The position numbers were made by a program, and so were the translations under genes. Positions 1-8,034 of a DNA stretch of 64,000 nucleotides are shown here, in pieces (positions within the stretch are counted from its first letter, which is position 1; every line of letters begins with the position of its first letter). The notes under the pieces were generated by a model. It worked only from the letters and a program-made list of their open reading frames with translations, ran no database searches and was not told the DNA's origin. Source of the DNA: SMYC01 sp965197495 (lineage in GTDB: Bacteria > Acidobacteriota > Vicinamibacteria > Marinacidobacterales > SMYC01); assembly GCA_965197495.1 (NCBI GenBank), contig OZ240210.1:2418001-2482000 (forward strand), read 5' to 3'.

Positions 1-1193
1 GCGACCGTCGCCCAAGCGGCGCCGTCGATCCCAAAGCGTGGGATCCAAAGGATGTTCAGGATGACGTTCAAAGTGGCGGCCGAAATCGTTATCGCGGGGT
101 AGTAGTTCGCTTTCTTGCTGATCCCGATACCGATCGAGCTGAGCGCAAAGACCCCTTGCAACATGTAGGCAAGAACGATGATCGGGATGACGGTGTGCGC
201 GCTGTGGTATTCGGGCTCGGCCATGAGGAACAAAAGCTCCCGGCCAAAGACCGCGTTCAGAAGGCCGAAGCCGAAGAGTACGGCGAAGGCGTAGGTCGCG
301 ATCCGCGCGAGCGTTCGGGCGGCGTCTGGTTTTCCGACTTGCGCATAGACGAATGGGCTCCACGCAAGCTCGAAGGCAGCGAGGAAGAACTTCACGCCCG
401 TCCCCATCATGTAGCCGATGTGGTAGAGGCCCGAGGCCGCGAGTGCGGCAAAGATCTCGATGAGCTTCCGGTCGGAGAGGTTCAACACTTGATGGGCGAT
501 CCCGTGCGGCACTTTGGGAAGACCGAAAGCGGCCGCTTCCTTCAGAAGCGGCACCGAGAAACCCATCGTGAGGTTTCGGACGAGTGTCGGCGCGAGGGCT
601 GTGACCAACAGAAGCGAAGCGATCAGATCCGCCCACAGCACTCCCGAAACACCCCACCCGTTGACGATGAGCACGAGCTTGAGCCCGATATTGATGCCGC
701 TTCGGAAAAGTGTCACGACCGTGAACGCTTTGGGCCGCTCGGTGATGCGGAAGAGGTTCATCGGAACGAAAGCAAAAGTGTTGAGGAGCGTGTCGGCCGC
801 GACGAGGACGATCCAGCCCGCTACCTGCGAGGACACAAGAGCGTCACCGAGAAGCCACCGGCCGAGGACGCTCGCGCCAATTACCGAGAGTGCGAACCCA
901 AAGGCGCTCACCGCGATCGCGGTCGTAAACAGCGTTGTCGCGAGCAACTTGCGACCGCGATCGGTCTTCTGTTCGTAATAGATGCGAAAAAAGCCCGCGT
1001 CGAGGCCGGAGCGGAATAAGATCTTCGTGAGCACGCCGAACAAGAGCAAGATGCTGAGCGCGCCGTAATCCACCGGCGCCAGGTAGGTCGTGAAAACGGG
1101 AAGAAGAAAGAAGTTGATGAGATAGGGGATCACATCCGCCACGCCGTAAATGGCAGAGTGCTCGGCGAGTTTTTTGAGCTCCGTCCGGATCAT
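1..1193 (-). CDS. Wzx-type polysaccharide flippase, partial (3' end outside window)
   Basis: Integral-membrane flippase of the Wzx/RfbX (MOP superfamily) type, which moves lipid-linked sugar units across the inner membrane. I translated the minus strand: the frame is open from an ATG at 1193 to the window edge (about 397 codons) with no stop. It starts MIRTELKKLAEHS and alternates hydrophobic helices (for example residues 20-37 and 45-60) with short charged loops. A RITERPKAF motif sits near residue 149, and FELAWSPFVYAQ lies in the second half, as in polysaccharide flippases. It lies beside the nonulosonic-acid genes on the other strand, so export of that glycan is inferred. Family assignment is solid; the substrate is not known. 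Confidence 0.85.
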   Translation of the reverse strand, partial: MIRTELKKLAEHSAIYGVADVIPYLINFFLLPVFTTYLAPVDYGALSILLLFGVLTKILFRSGLDAGFFRIYYEQKTDRGRKLLATTLFTTAIAVSAFGFALSVIGASVLGRWLLGDALVSSQVAGWIVLVAADTLLNTFAFVPMNLFRITERPKAFTVVTLFRSGINIGLKLVLIVNGWGVSGVLWADLIASLLLVTALAPTLVRNLTMGFSVPLLKEAAAFGLPKVPHGIAHQVLNLSDRKLIEIFAALAASGLYHIGYMMGTGVKFFLAAFELAWSPFVYAQVGKPDAARTLARIATYAFAVLFGFGLLNAVFGRELLFLMAEPEYHSAHTVIPIIVLAYMLQGVFALSSIGIGISKKANYYPAITISAATLNVILNILWIPRFGIDGAAWATV

Positions 1194-1545
1194 GCGGCCG
1201 GAGCCATCATATATGGTTCGACTTACTCGTAGCGGAGTGCCAACGTAACGATCGAAGTCGCGACGAAGCCAGGTTCTTTCGACATAGAGCTAAGAGTTGA
1301 ACGAAAAATCATGTCGCTTCACCTCAAAGCTCTAACGTAACGCGCTCCGTTTAGGTTCCCGGACGGCATTTGCCCCCAGCGCTCTGGACTGGTACGCTTC
1401 AAGTGCCACCCTCCCTCTTCTTACCCCTGAGGAAGTCCAAAAGGAGCCGGGGCCCAACCCCGGCGGTGGCCCTATCGGGGGTTTTCGTATAAACCACTCA
1501 CTACCAAAGGCTTAGGCGCTATGTCCTCTTTGTGGGACACTAAAG
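1194..1545. other. Intergenic stretch upstream of the flippase
   Basis: No convincing reading frame on either strand. The left part should hold the flippase promoter. The right part holds a GC-rich structured segment at 1405-1485, described separately. Confidence 0.5.
1405..1485. ncRNA. Candidate structured RNA or bidirectional terminator
   Basis: Nested complementary segments form a three-way-junction-like fold. GCCACC (1405-1410) pairs with GGTGGC (1465-1470) and CTCC (1411-1414) with GGAG (1443-1446). CTTC (1417-1420) pairs with GAAG (1432-1435), and CCGGGG (1447-1452) with CCCCGG (1458-1463). On the plus strand a GGGGG-TTTT run follows (1477-1485). On the minus strand the GCCGGGG hairpin is followed by TCCTTTT, which would suit a terminator for the isomerase gene ending at 1546. 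I do not recognise a known RNA family, so a terminator is the conservative reading. Confidence 0.35.
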
Positions 1546-2465
1546 CTAAGCCATTTCCTGGGAAAGAGTCTCCCGCACCCTCGTAAGGAGCGCTTTCGTG
1601 AGGCCTACGCCGTCTCGCTCGCTCGCCTCGTTGCCTTCGTACTCAATCCCGATATAGCCGCTATAGCCGGCGTCCAGCACGATCCGCACCATGCGCTCGT
1701 AATCGGTCCGAATCTCGTTGCCCGAGGCGTCGAAATCGTGGGATTTGGCGCTCACGGCTTTGGCGTAGAGCATGAGCTCCTCTACGCCTTTGTAGCGGTC
1801 GTACCACTCTTCGGGATCCGACTGGATGAGGAAGTTTCCGAAGTCCGGAAGGGTGCCGACACGCGGGTGATCCACGCGCTTCATGACACCCGCGAGCCAA
1901 GCGCCGTTCGACGAGATCCCGCCGTGGTTCTCCACGATGACGTTGACGCCGTGCGGGTCGGCGAGCTCGCAAAGCCGCCGCAAGCCATCCGCGGCGAGTT
2001 TTTGCTGCTCGTCGAAATCGAGCGCGGCGTCGCTCCGCGCGTTGACGCGGATGGAGTGGCAACCGAGCGCCGCGGCGGCTTCGACCCACTTGCGGTGGTT
2101 CTCGACGACGCGGCTCCGTCCGGCGTCGTCCCCGTCGCCGAGATCGCCTTCGCGGTCGCACATGATGAGCAAACTGCGAACGCCTTCGCCGTCGGCGCGC
2201 GATTTCATCTCGCTCAAATAGGTGCGGTCCCGGGCTTTGTCCATGAAGAAGACGTTACGTATTCGATCGCGTCGATGCCGAAGTCGCGTTTAGCGACCCG
2301 CGCGAAATCGAGATGCTCCATCTGACCATCTCGGAGCGCGCGATGGAACGACCACTCCGCCAGTGAGATACGGAAGAGACGCGTCTGAGATCTCGTGAGA
2401 GCGAGGGCTGGCCCGAGCGCGGGCCCGAGCGCCGGAACGAGGAAGAGGAACTCACGTCGATGCAT
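1546..2465 (-). pseudogene. Tat-exported sugar phosphate isomerase/epimerase (TIM barrel), frameshifted
   Basis: Xylose-isomerase-like TIM-barrel protein of the sugar phosphate isomerase/epimerase family. The start at 2465 gives MHRREFLFLVPALG, a twin-arginine-like signal peptide. The first ~75 residues (through GIDAIEYV) and the rest (from FFMDKARDR) are in different frames. Adding one A to the AA at 2255-2256 (minus strand GTAACG to GTAAACG) restores EYVNVFFMDK, which fits the family. Barrel hallmarks are VIVENHGGISSNG, TLPDFGNF and GYIGIEYEG near the C-terminus. It is divergent from the glycosyltransferase at 2492, with only 26 bases between starts. It may be a true one-base deletion or a sequencing error. 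Confidence 0.8.
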
Positions 2466-2478
2466 GGTCCCGAGATTG

Positions 2479-2484
2479 TATAAT
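2479..2484 (+). promoter_or_regulatory. Perfect -10 box (TATAAT) just before the glycan operon
   Basis: A TATAAT hexamer ends 7 bases before the TTG start at 2492, so the transcript would begin at or next to the start codon (leaderless mRNA). No good -35 is visible; TCGATG at 2457-2462 is the nearest match. No ribosome binding site precedes the TTG. Confidence 0.45.
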
Positions 2485-2491
2485 CCTTGCC

Positions 2492-4456
2492 TTGAGCACC
2501 GATAGCGAGACACTGGTGCTCGTCGGCGATCCCGAGCTCGAGCCCGGCGAGGTCCAAAAGCTCCGCGAACTCCACGCATCGGGCGCAACCATCGTCGCCT
2601 GGCAGCACAGCAAGATCGTTCAAGATCGCTTCCCGAGCCCGGACGTCCAAAACGCACTAAGCGCACTCTCCATTCCATCCATCACCCCTGGCACCCCCGG
2701 GGCAAGCCCGGGACCCCGCCCCGGGGGTACTGACGACATCGACATCGACTTCGACATCGAGGAAACCGTCATCGCCTGGATGAAGGAGTTCGGAAAGAGC
2801 TTTTGCGAGCGCTTCCGTTACGGGCCGCTGACGCTCTGGTGGTGGGCCGAGCTTTACCTTTATCACGAGACCCCGCTCCGGCTCGCGATTCGGGATGTCG
2901 AGCTGCTCGCGCGCCTCGTCGACAGACGACAGCCCGCGCGCATCCTGCTCTTGCGGCCGGTCCGCGCGCTTGAGACGGCGGCGCGCCAAATGGTTCCGGA
3001 GGTCGAAGTGATCGGTGAGCCCGTCGTGGGACCATCGGACCGGGCCTCGTCCAAGATGACGAAGTCCCGCACGACGCGGCTGCATATCACCGATTATCTA
3101 AAGATGATGGGCACGGGGTTGAAGTCCGTGTTCCGGAGCCCGCCCGAGGGCGAAGGCCGCTCACCGAAAGTGTTCTTTCTGACCCATGGCTCCATGTGGC
3201 GGCGGTCGGATAACGGCGAGCCCTACGAGATGTATTTCGATCGCATCCTGCCGGCGACGTCGGCGCGCGCGTCAACGAGCGTCGTCGCTTTCGGACCGCC
3301 CGTCCCGTTCAAGGACCGGCGCGTCGGCGCGTCGACGCGCGACCTTCTCGAGCTCGGCGAGGACGCGCTTCCCTACGTCCCGATCCGTCGATACCTTTCG
3401 TGGTCCCTTACCCGAAAGATCGCCCCGGCTTTCGCCGAGTGCCGCCGGATGTGGCGCCGGTTCGAGAGGGATGCGGAGCTGACCCATCGCGGGGTGGCGC
3501 TTGGCCTAGAAGCCCTAGCGTGCTTTCGCGACATGTTCTACCGCCAGCTTCCTTGGGCCATCCGCGCCTATCACGAGGTGCGGAGCGTCCTCGAGACCGA
3601 AAAGCCGGACGTCCTCGTGCTCTATGCGGAGTCGAGCGGCCTCGGCCGCGCGGCGGTGACCGCGGCCCAGGAGTTCGGGATCCCGTCTTTTGCGATCCAG
3701 CACGGCATCATGTACCCGCAGTACTACTCGCATGAGCACAGGCACTTTGAGCTTCTCGGGGACGACGCCGTTCCTATTCCCACAAAGACGGCGGTCTATG
3801 GAAGCCTCGCGAAAGACTTGCTCGTGAAACGAGGGAGCTATCCCGAAGACCGGATCGTCATTACCGGAAGCCCAAAATTCGACGCGCTCGTCCGTGCCGC
3901 CGAGGGCTTCGACCGCGAAAAAACGCGCACGGAGCTCCATGTTCCTGAGGGCGCCCGCGTTCTCGTGCTCGCGACCCGCTTCACTGCGGTGGGGCCCGTC
4001 TTTTCCGATCTCGTCGAGGCCGTCGAGCGGCTCGAGGACCTATGGCTCTTCGTGAAGCCGCACCAGGCGGAGTCGCCCACGCCTTACGAAGCGATCCTGG
4101 CGCGGGGCGGTGCGGCGCACACGCGGATGCTCTCGGGCGCCAGGAACCTTCTGGAGCTCCTTTTTGCCTCCGACGGTTTGATAACGGTAGACTCGTTTGC
4201 GTCCTCGGAAGCTCTCGTCCTGGGTCGCCCGGTCCTCGTGGTAAATCTTCCCAATAATCTCAGCGCGCTCGTCGAGCGCGGCGTGGCACTCGGCGCGTCT
4301 ATTGAAGACGCGCTCCGGAAGCTCTTGTTCGACGAGGGCGCCCGAAAAGAGCTCGAGGAGAAAAGAAAGGAGTACATCCAGGAATTCGCTTTCGGCGCGG
4401 ACGGCCGTTCCACCGAACGTATCGTCGAAGCGATCCTCGCGGCATGCAAGTCCTAG
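2492..4456 (+). CDS. GT-B fold glycosyltransferase (surface polysaccharide)
   Basis: Large cytoplasmic GT-B-like transferase, 654 residues. The C-terminal half holds the donor-binding-like part: AIQHGIMYPQYY near residue 405, VITGSPKFDALV, LFVKPHQAE, and a late segment DGLITVDSFASSEAL-LGRPVLVVN. These resemble the UDP-sugar epimerase and CDP-glycerol transferase superfamily. The N-terminal ~220 residues are less conserved and contain an acidic DDIDIDFDIEE stretch. The start is TTG, with no upstream ATG in frame. It overlaps neuA by 13 bases and heads the nonulosonic-acid gene run, so transfer of a nonulosonic acid or assembly of the glycan that carries it is inferred. Donor and acceptor are unknown. 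Confidence 0.75.
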   Translation: MSTDSETLVLVGDPELEPGEVQKLRELHASGATIVAWQHSKIVQDRFPSPDVQNALSALSIPSITPGTPGASPGPRPGGTDDIDIDFDIEETVIAWMKEFGKSFCERFRYGPLTLWWWAELYLYHETPLRLAIRDVELLARLVDRRQPARILLLRPVRALETAARQMVPEVEVIGEPVVGPSDRASSKMTKSRTTRLHITDYLKMMGTGLKSVFRSPPEGEGRSPKVFFLTHGSMWRRSDNGEPYEMYFDRILPATSARASTSVVAFGPPVPFKDRRVGASTRDLLELGEDALPYVPIRRYLSWSLTRKIAPAFAECRRMWRRFERDAELTHRGVALGLEALACFRDMFYRQLPWAIRAYHEVRSVLETEKPDVLVLYAESSGLGRAAVTAAQEFGIPSFAIQHGIMYPQYYSHEHRHFELLGDDAVPIPTKTAVYGSLAKDLLVKRGSYPEDRIVITGSPKFDALVRAAEGFDREKTRTELHVPEGARVLVLATRFTAVGPVFSDLVEAVERLEDLWLFVKPHQAESPTPYEAILARGGAAHTRMLSGARNLLELLFASDGLITVDSFASSEALVLGRPVLVVNLPNNLSALVERGVALGASIEDALRKLLFDEGARKELEEKRKEYIQEFAFGADGRSTERIVEAILAACKS

Positions 4457-5154
4457 GTGTTATCCCCGCCCGCGGCGGCTCGAAATCGGTTCCGCGCAAG
4501 AACCTTCAGCTCGTGGAGAGCCGCCCGCTCGTCGCTTATGTCATCGACGCGGCGAAAAACGCGACGCGCCTCGACCGCTTCGTCGTCTCGACCGAAGACG
4601 ACGAGATTGCCGAGGTGGCGCGTGAGCTCGGGGCCGAAGTTCCCTTTCGCCGGCCGGACGAGCTCGCCACTGACGACGTCTCCATCGTCCCCGTCGTGCG
4701 CCACGCCATGGAGATGATGGATAGGTCGGGCTTTCGCGCCGACGCCGTCTTGTCGCTCCAAGCCACCTCGCCTTTTCTCGAAGGGGAGGACATCGACCGC
4801 GCCATCGAAAAGCTCGCCTCGAGTGGCGCCGACTGCGTCGTGTCGGTCGAACGCGTCGAGCACGGCCACCCTTATTGGGTGAAGCGTCTCGAGGGGGATC
4901 GCGTCCTTCCTTTCAATGACGCGAGCGACGACTCTTATCTCCAGCGCCAGGATCTGCCGCCGGCTTTCATTCTCGATGGCGGCATGTTCGTCCGCCGTCG
5001 TGAGCTTCTAGAGAGCTGGAGCGGCAAGGATTTCGGTCTCGGCGAAGATGTGCGAGCGGTGGAGCTCGGTGGGCTCAAATCGCTCCACATCGACGATGCG
5101 TTGGAGCTCGACATGGTGCGGTTCTTCATGAAAGAGAAAGCAGGTGGGCCATGA
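4444..5154 (+). CDS. neuA: Acylneuraminate cytidylyltransferase (CMP-nonulosonate synthase)
   Basis: Activates a nonulosonic acid with CTP to the CMP-sugar used by transferases. The 236-residue length is normal for a single-domain NeuA. The nucleotide-binding loop is intact: IPARGGSKSVPRKN at residues 7-20. LSLQATSPFLEGEDID (about 99-114) and FILDGGMFVRRR follow in the expected order. The ATG at 4444 overlaps the upstream gene by 13 bases, and the TGA overlaps the next start by 4 bases, which suggests translational coupling. The neighbouring neuB-like gene supplies the likely substrate. Which nonulosonic acid is made (sialic, legionaminic or pseudaminic type) cannot be read from this sequence. 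Confidence 0.92.
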   Translation: MQVLGVIPARGGSKSVPRKNLQLVESRPLVAYVIDAAKNATRLDRFVVSTEDDEIAEVARELGAEVPFRRPDELATDDVSIVPVVRHAMEMMDRSGFRADAVLSLQATSPFLEGEDIDRAIEKLASSGADCVVSVERVEHGHPYWVKRLEGDRVLPFNDASDDSYLQRQDLPPAFILDGGMFVRRRELLESWSGKDFGLGEDVRAVELGGLKSLHIDDALELDMVRFFMKEKAGGP

Positions 5155-6173
5155 AGATAGGGAAGATAGGCGCGCGTCGCATCGGGGACGGCGCTCCGGC
5201 GTTCATTCTCGGTGAGATCGCTTCCGCGCATCAAGGCGAGGCCGACCAGGCGATAGAGCTCGCAAAAAGCGCCCAGGCGGCCGGAGCCGAAGCCGTGAAG
5301 TTCCAGCTCTTCCGCGCCGGAGCTCTCGTCGCGCCGAACGATCCGAACCGTGCGACCTTCGATCAAATCGAGCTCTCCATCGCCGAGTGGGAGCGGGTGC
5401 TGGGCGAAGCGAAGACGCTCGCGGTCCCGGTCTTCGCTGACATCTTCGACCGCAGAAGTCTCGATCTCGGAGAAAAGATGGACATCGCCGCCTACAAGAT
5501 CCACTCGACCGACATGGAGAATCCCGCATTCATCCACGCCGTGGCGGCCACGGGAAAGCCCATGCTCTTGTCGACGGGGGGCTCGGGTCTCGGCGTCGTG
5601 GAAGCATCGATCGACGTGGTGCGGTCCGAAGGCAACGAAAACCTGATGCTCCTCCACGGCGTCCAGAACTTCCCGACCCGCACCGCGGACTCCCAGCTCC
5701 GCTACATCGAGACGCTGAAACGCCTGTTCGGCCTTCCGGTAGGGTTCTTGGATCACGTCGACGGAGGCTCGGAGATGGCGGCGATGCTGCCGGCGCTCGC
5801 GGTCGCCTTTGGAGCCGATCTAGTGGAAAAGCACATGACGCTCGCTCGCGCCGCCAAAGGCTTCGACTACCAATCGGCGCTCGAGGAAGACAGCTTTCGA
5901 AAAATGGTAGCGCTCATCCGTGAGGCCGAGACCGCCTTCGGAGAGCCCTGCCTCGTTGAAAGCGAAGGCGCGGCGCGCTATCACGGCTTGATGCGGCGCG
6001 CGGTTCTGAGCGCGGTCGCCCTGCCGCAGGGCGAGCCCATTGCCGAAGAGCAGCTCGTATTTCTACGAAACGACAAAGGCCTCTCGCCGGGCGACGCCGA
6101 GCGCATCGTGGGCCGGAAGCCGCGCCGGGACATCGCGGCCTTCGAGCCGCTCACGGAGGACCTATTTGAGTAA
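5151..6173 (+). CDS. Divergent NeuB-family nonulosonic acid synthase
   Basis: NeuB enzymes condense phosphoenolpyruvate with an N-acetylated hexose to make a nine-carbon 2-keto acid. The barrel is recognisable: FILGEIASAHQGEADQAIEL (NeuB usually has AEIGxNHxG here), AEAVKFQLF, AAYKIHSTDMENPAFI, GKPMLLSTGGSG, GFLDHVDGG and DLVEKHMTL. A C-terminal antifreeze-like (SAF) domain begins near residue 285 (MRRAVLSAVALPQGEPI). At 340 residues it is full length. It is clearly less canonical than the second NeuB at 6963, so the two probably use different substrates. It overlaps neuA (ATGA) and the downstream spsF-like gene. Confidence 0.85.
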   Translation: MKIGKIGARRIGDGAPAFILGEIASAHQGEADQAIELAKSAQAAGAEAVKFQLFRAGALVAPNDPNRATFDQIELSIAEWERVLGEAKTLAVPVFADIFDRRSLDLGEKMDIAAYKIHSTDMENPAFIHAVAATGKPMLLSTGGSGLGVVEASIDVVRSEGNENLMLLHGVQNFPTRTADSQLRYIETLKRLFGLPVGFLDHVDGGSEMAAMLPALAVAFGADLVEKHMTLARAAKGFDYQSALEEDSFRKMVALIREAETAFGEPCLVESEGAARYHGLMRRAVLSAVALPQGEPIAEEQLVFLRNDKGLSPGDAERIVGRKPRRDIAAFEPLTEDLFE

Positions 6174-6957
6174 CAGGACCCGTAGCGCGCTCTGGGAAGA
6201 CGGTCGGGTTCTCATCGCCGTTTCCGCTCGCATGCGCTCCGAGCGCTGCCCGGGAAAGGCGATGGCGCCTCTCGCGGGAAAGCCGCTTCTCATCCATCTT
6301 CTGGAGCGGCTCGCTTCGCTAGGCGGCAAGCGTGCGATCGTGGTCGCCACCTCGGTGTCGAGCGAGAACGACGTGCTCGTCGAAGCAGCCGAAACCTTCG
6401 GCATAAGGACCTTCCGGGGCGACGAGGACGATGTTCTCGGCCGTTTGCTCGCGCTTTGTCGAGAGCTCGGCGCCGAGCATCTCGTCCGTGTCACGGGTGA
6501 CAACCCCTTGACCGACCTGCCGCTCATCGAAACACTCGTTGCGCTCCACTTGAAAGAGGACAGTGACTACACCTATGTCCCCGGCGACGCGCTCCTCATG
6601 GGCATCCTGACGGAAGTGATTTCCCGCCGCGCGCTTCGGACGAGCCACCGCGACGGTGAAGATCGCCACCGCTCGGAGCTCGTCACGCTCTACATCAAGG
6701 AGAACCCGGAACGGTTCCGCATCACGCGCGCCGAGCTCCCTGAAGCGCTCTACCGCCCGCACTATCGGCTCACCGTGGACGAGCCCGACGACCTCGTGCT
6801 CATGGGGCGTATCTTCGATAGACTGTATCGTTCGGGCTCTGTGCTCCCGACGGCCGACGCCATCCGTCTGCTGGACGAGGAGCCGGCGCTCGCCGCGATC
6901 AACGCGCACATCACGTACGCCGCGCACAACATACGCTCGGTGAAGTTGGACGATTAA
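6166..6957 (+). CDS. SpsF-like cytidylyltransferase
   Basis: Nucleotidyltransferase of the SpsF/NeuA group, named after the Bacillus spore-coat polysaccharide protein. It carries the family pattern VLIAVSARMRSERCPGKAMA (residues ~10-29), then KPLLIHLLERL, IVVATSVSSENDVL, LVRVTGDNPLTDLPLIE and YRLTVDEPDDLVLM. The chosen start is TTG at 6166, which overlaps the previous stop by 8 bases. The frame stays open further upstream, but that part has no family similarity. The length of 263 residues is normal. Together with the two NeuB and two other NeuA-like proteins it gives this locus three cytidylyltransferase domains. Confidence 0.82.
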   Translation: MSNRTRSALWEDGRVLIAVSARMRSERCPGKAMAPLAGKPLLIHLLERLASLGGKRAIVVATSVSSENDVLVEAAETFGIRTFRGDEDDVLGRLLALCRELGAEHLVRVTGDNPLTDLPLIETLVALHLKEDSDYTYVPGDALLMGILTEVISRRALRTSHRDGEDRHRSELVTLYIKENPERFRITRAELPEALYRPHYRLTVDEPDDLVLMGRIFDRLYRSGSVLPTADAIRLLDEEPALAAINAHITYAAHNIRSVKLDD

Positions 6958-6962
6958 CCTTG

Positions 6963-8018
6963 ATGAAGACAAAAGAGATTGATTTTGGAGGCAGGCTCGT
7001 TGGAGAAGGCCACCCAGCATTCGTCATTGCCGAGGCTGGCGTTAATCACAATGGCGACCTCGAGCTCGGCAAGACGCTCATCCGCGAAGCTAAGGCCGCC
7101 GGCGCCGACGCCATCAAATTCCAGACCTACAAAGCCGGGAAGATATCGACCCGCACGGCTCCGCGCTACTGGGTCGAAGCCGACGACCCGGATGGAAGCC
7201 AATTTGACAGCTTCAAGAAGCTCGATCGCTTCGGTCCCGAGGAGCACGCGGAGCTCTTCCGTTACGCCAAAGAGATCGACCTCCTGTGCTTCTCGGCGCC
7301 TTTCGACGAAGAAGCTGTCGACATGCTCGACGAGCTCGGGACACCCGGATTCAAGATCGCATCGGCGGATCTGACCGATCATCCGCTCATCGAAAAAGCG
7401 GCCCAAAAAGGCAAGCCCATGATCCTCTCGACCGGGCTCGCAACGATCCCGGAGATCTCAGAAGCGATGGCCGTCGTGCGCGCGCAAGGCAACGATCAGA
7501 TCGTTCTTCTTCACTGCACGCTCCAATATCCGTGCGATGCCGAAAACGCCAATCTGAGGATGATGCTTCACATGAAGGCGGCGTTTCCGGATGTTCCGGT
7601 CGGGCTTTCCGATCACACGCTCGGTATTGCCGTGCCTCAAGCAGCGGTCGCGCTCGGCGCCGTTGCGGTGGAAAAGCACTACACCGTCGACAAGACCCTC
7701 CCGGTAAGCGCCGACCACTATCTTTCGGTCGACCATCACGAGCTGAAGCAGATGATGGAAGCGATCCGCACCATCGAGCAGGCGATGGGCCGCTACGAGA
7801 AAGGCCCGGTGGAGGCCGAGTCCCAGGCTTACCGCTTCGCCCGCCGCAGCATCATCTCCGCGACCGACATCCCGCAAGGTACGACCATCACGCGCGAGAT
7901 GCTGACTTTTAAACGCCCCGGCACCGGTATCTATCCAAAGTTCGTCGATGTCGTCGTCGGCCGTACGGCCAAGACCGACATCGCCGAAGACACCGTGCTC
8001 GAATGGAAGTGGATTTGA
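6963..8018 (+). CDS. neuB: N-acetylneuraminate/legionaminate synthase family protein
   Basis: Canonical NeuB, 351 residues. Barrel motifs are FVIAEAGVNHNGDLELGKTL (residues ~20-39), AGADAIKFQTYKA, GFKIASADLTDHPLI, KPMILSTGLAT, QIVLLHCTLQYP, GLSDHTLGI and VAVEKHYTVD. The C-terminal SAF domain starts near RRSIISATDIPQGTTI. I prefer the ATG at 6963 over the TTG one codon upstream, because MKTKEIDFGG is the typical N-terminus. The gap to spsF is 5 bases and to the next gene 16 bases. The conserved KHYTVD stretch and acidic residues suggest an active, metal-dependent enzyme. Confidence 0.92.
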   Translation: MKTKEIDFGGRLVGEGHPAFVIAEAGVNHNGDLELGKTLIREAKAAGADAIKFQTYKAGKISTRTAPRYWVEADDPDGSQFDSFKKLDRFGPEEHAELFRYAKEIDLLCFSAPFDEEAVDMLDELGTPGFKIASADLTDHPLIEKAAQKGKPMILSTGLATIPEISEAMAVVRAQGNDQIVLLHCTLQYPCDAENANLRMMLHMKAAFPDVPVGLSDHTLGIAVPQAAVALGAVAVEKHYTVDKTLPVSADHYLSVDHHELKQMMEAIRTIEQAMGRYEKGPVEAESQAYRFARRSIISATDIPQGTTITREMLTFKRPGTGIYPKFVDVVVGRTAKTDIAEDTVLEWKWI

Positions 8019-8034
8019 TCCCGCTACGGCGGCC

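Noticed and set aside
156..1019. 287-codon plus-strand open frame at the left edge
   Set aside because: Highly charged with no recognisable domain; antisense to the flippase, whose minus-strand frame shows clear membrane helices.
1429..1470. RNase P RNA, because of a GAGGAAGTCC-like string
   Set aside because: The match is short, the rest of the conserved RNase P core is absent and the region is too small.
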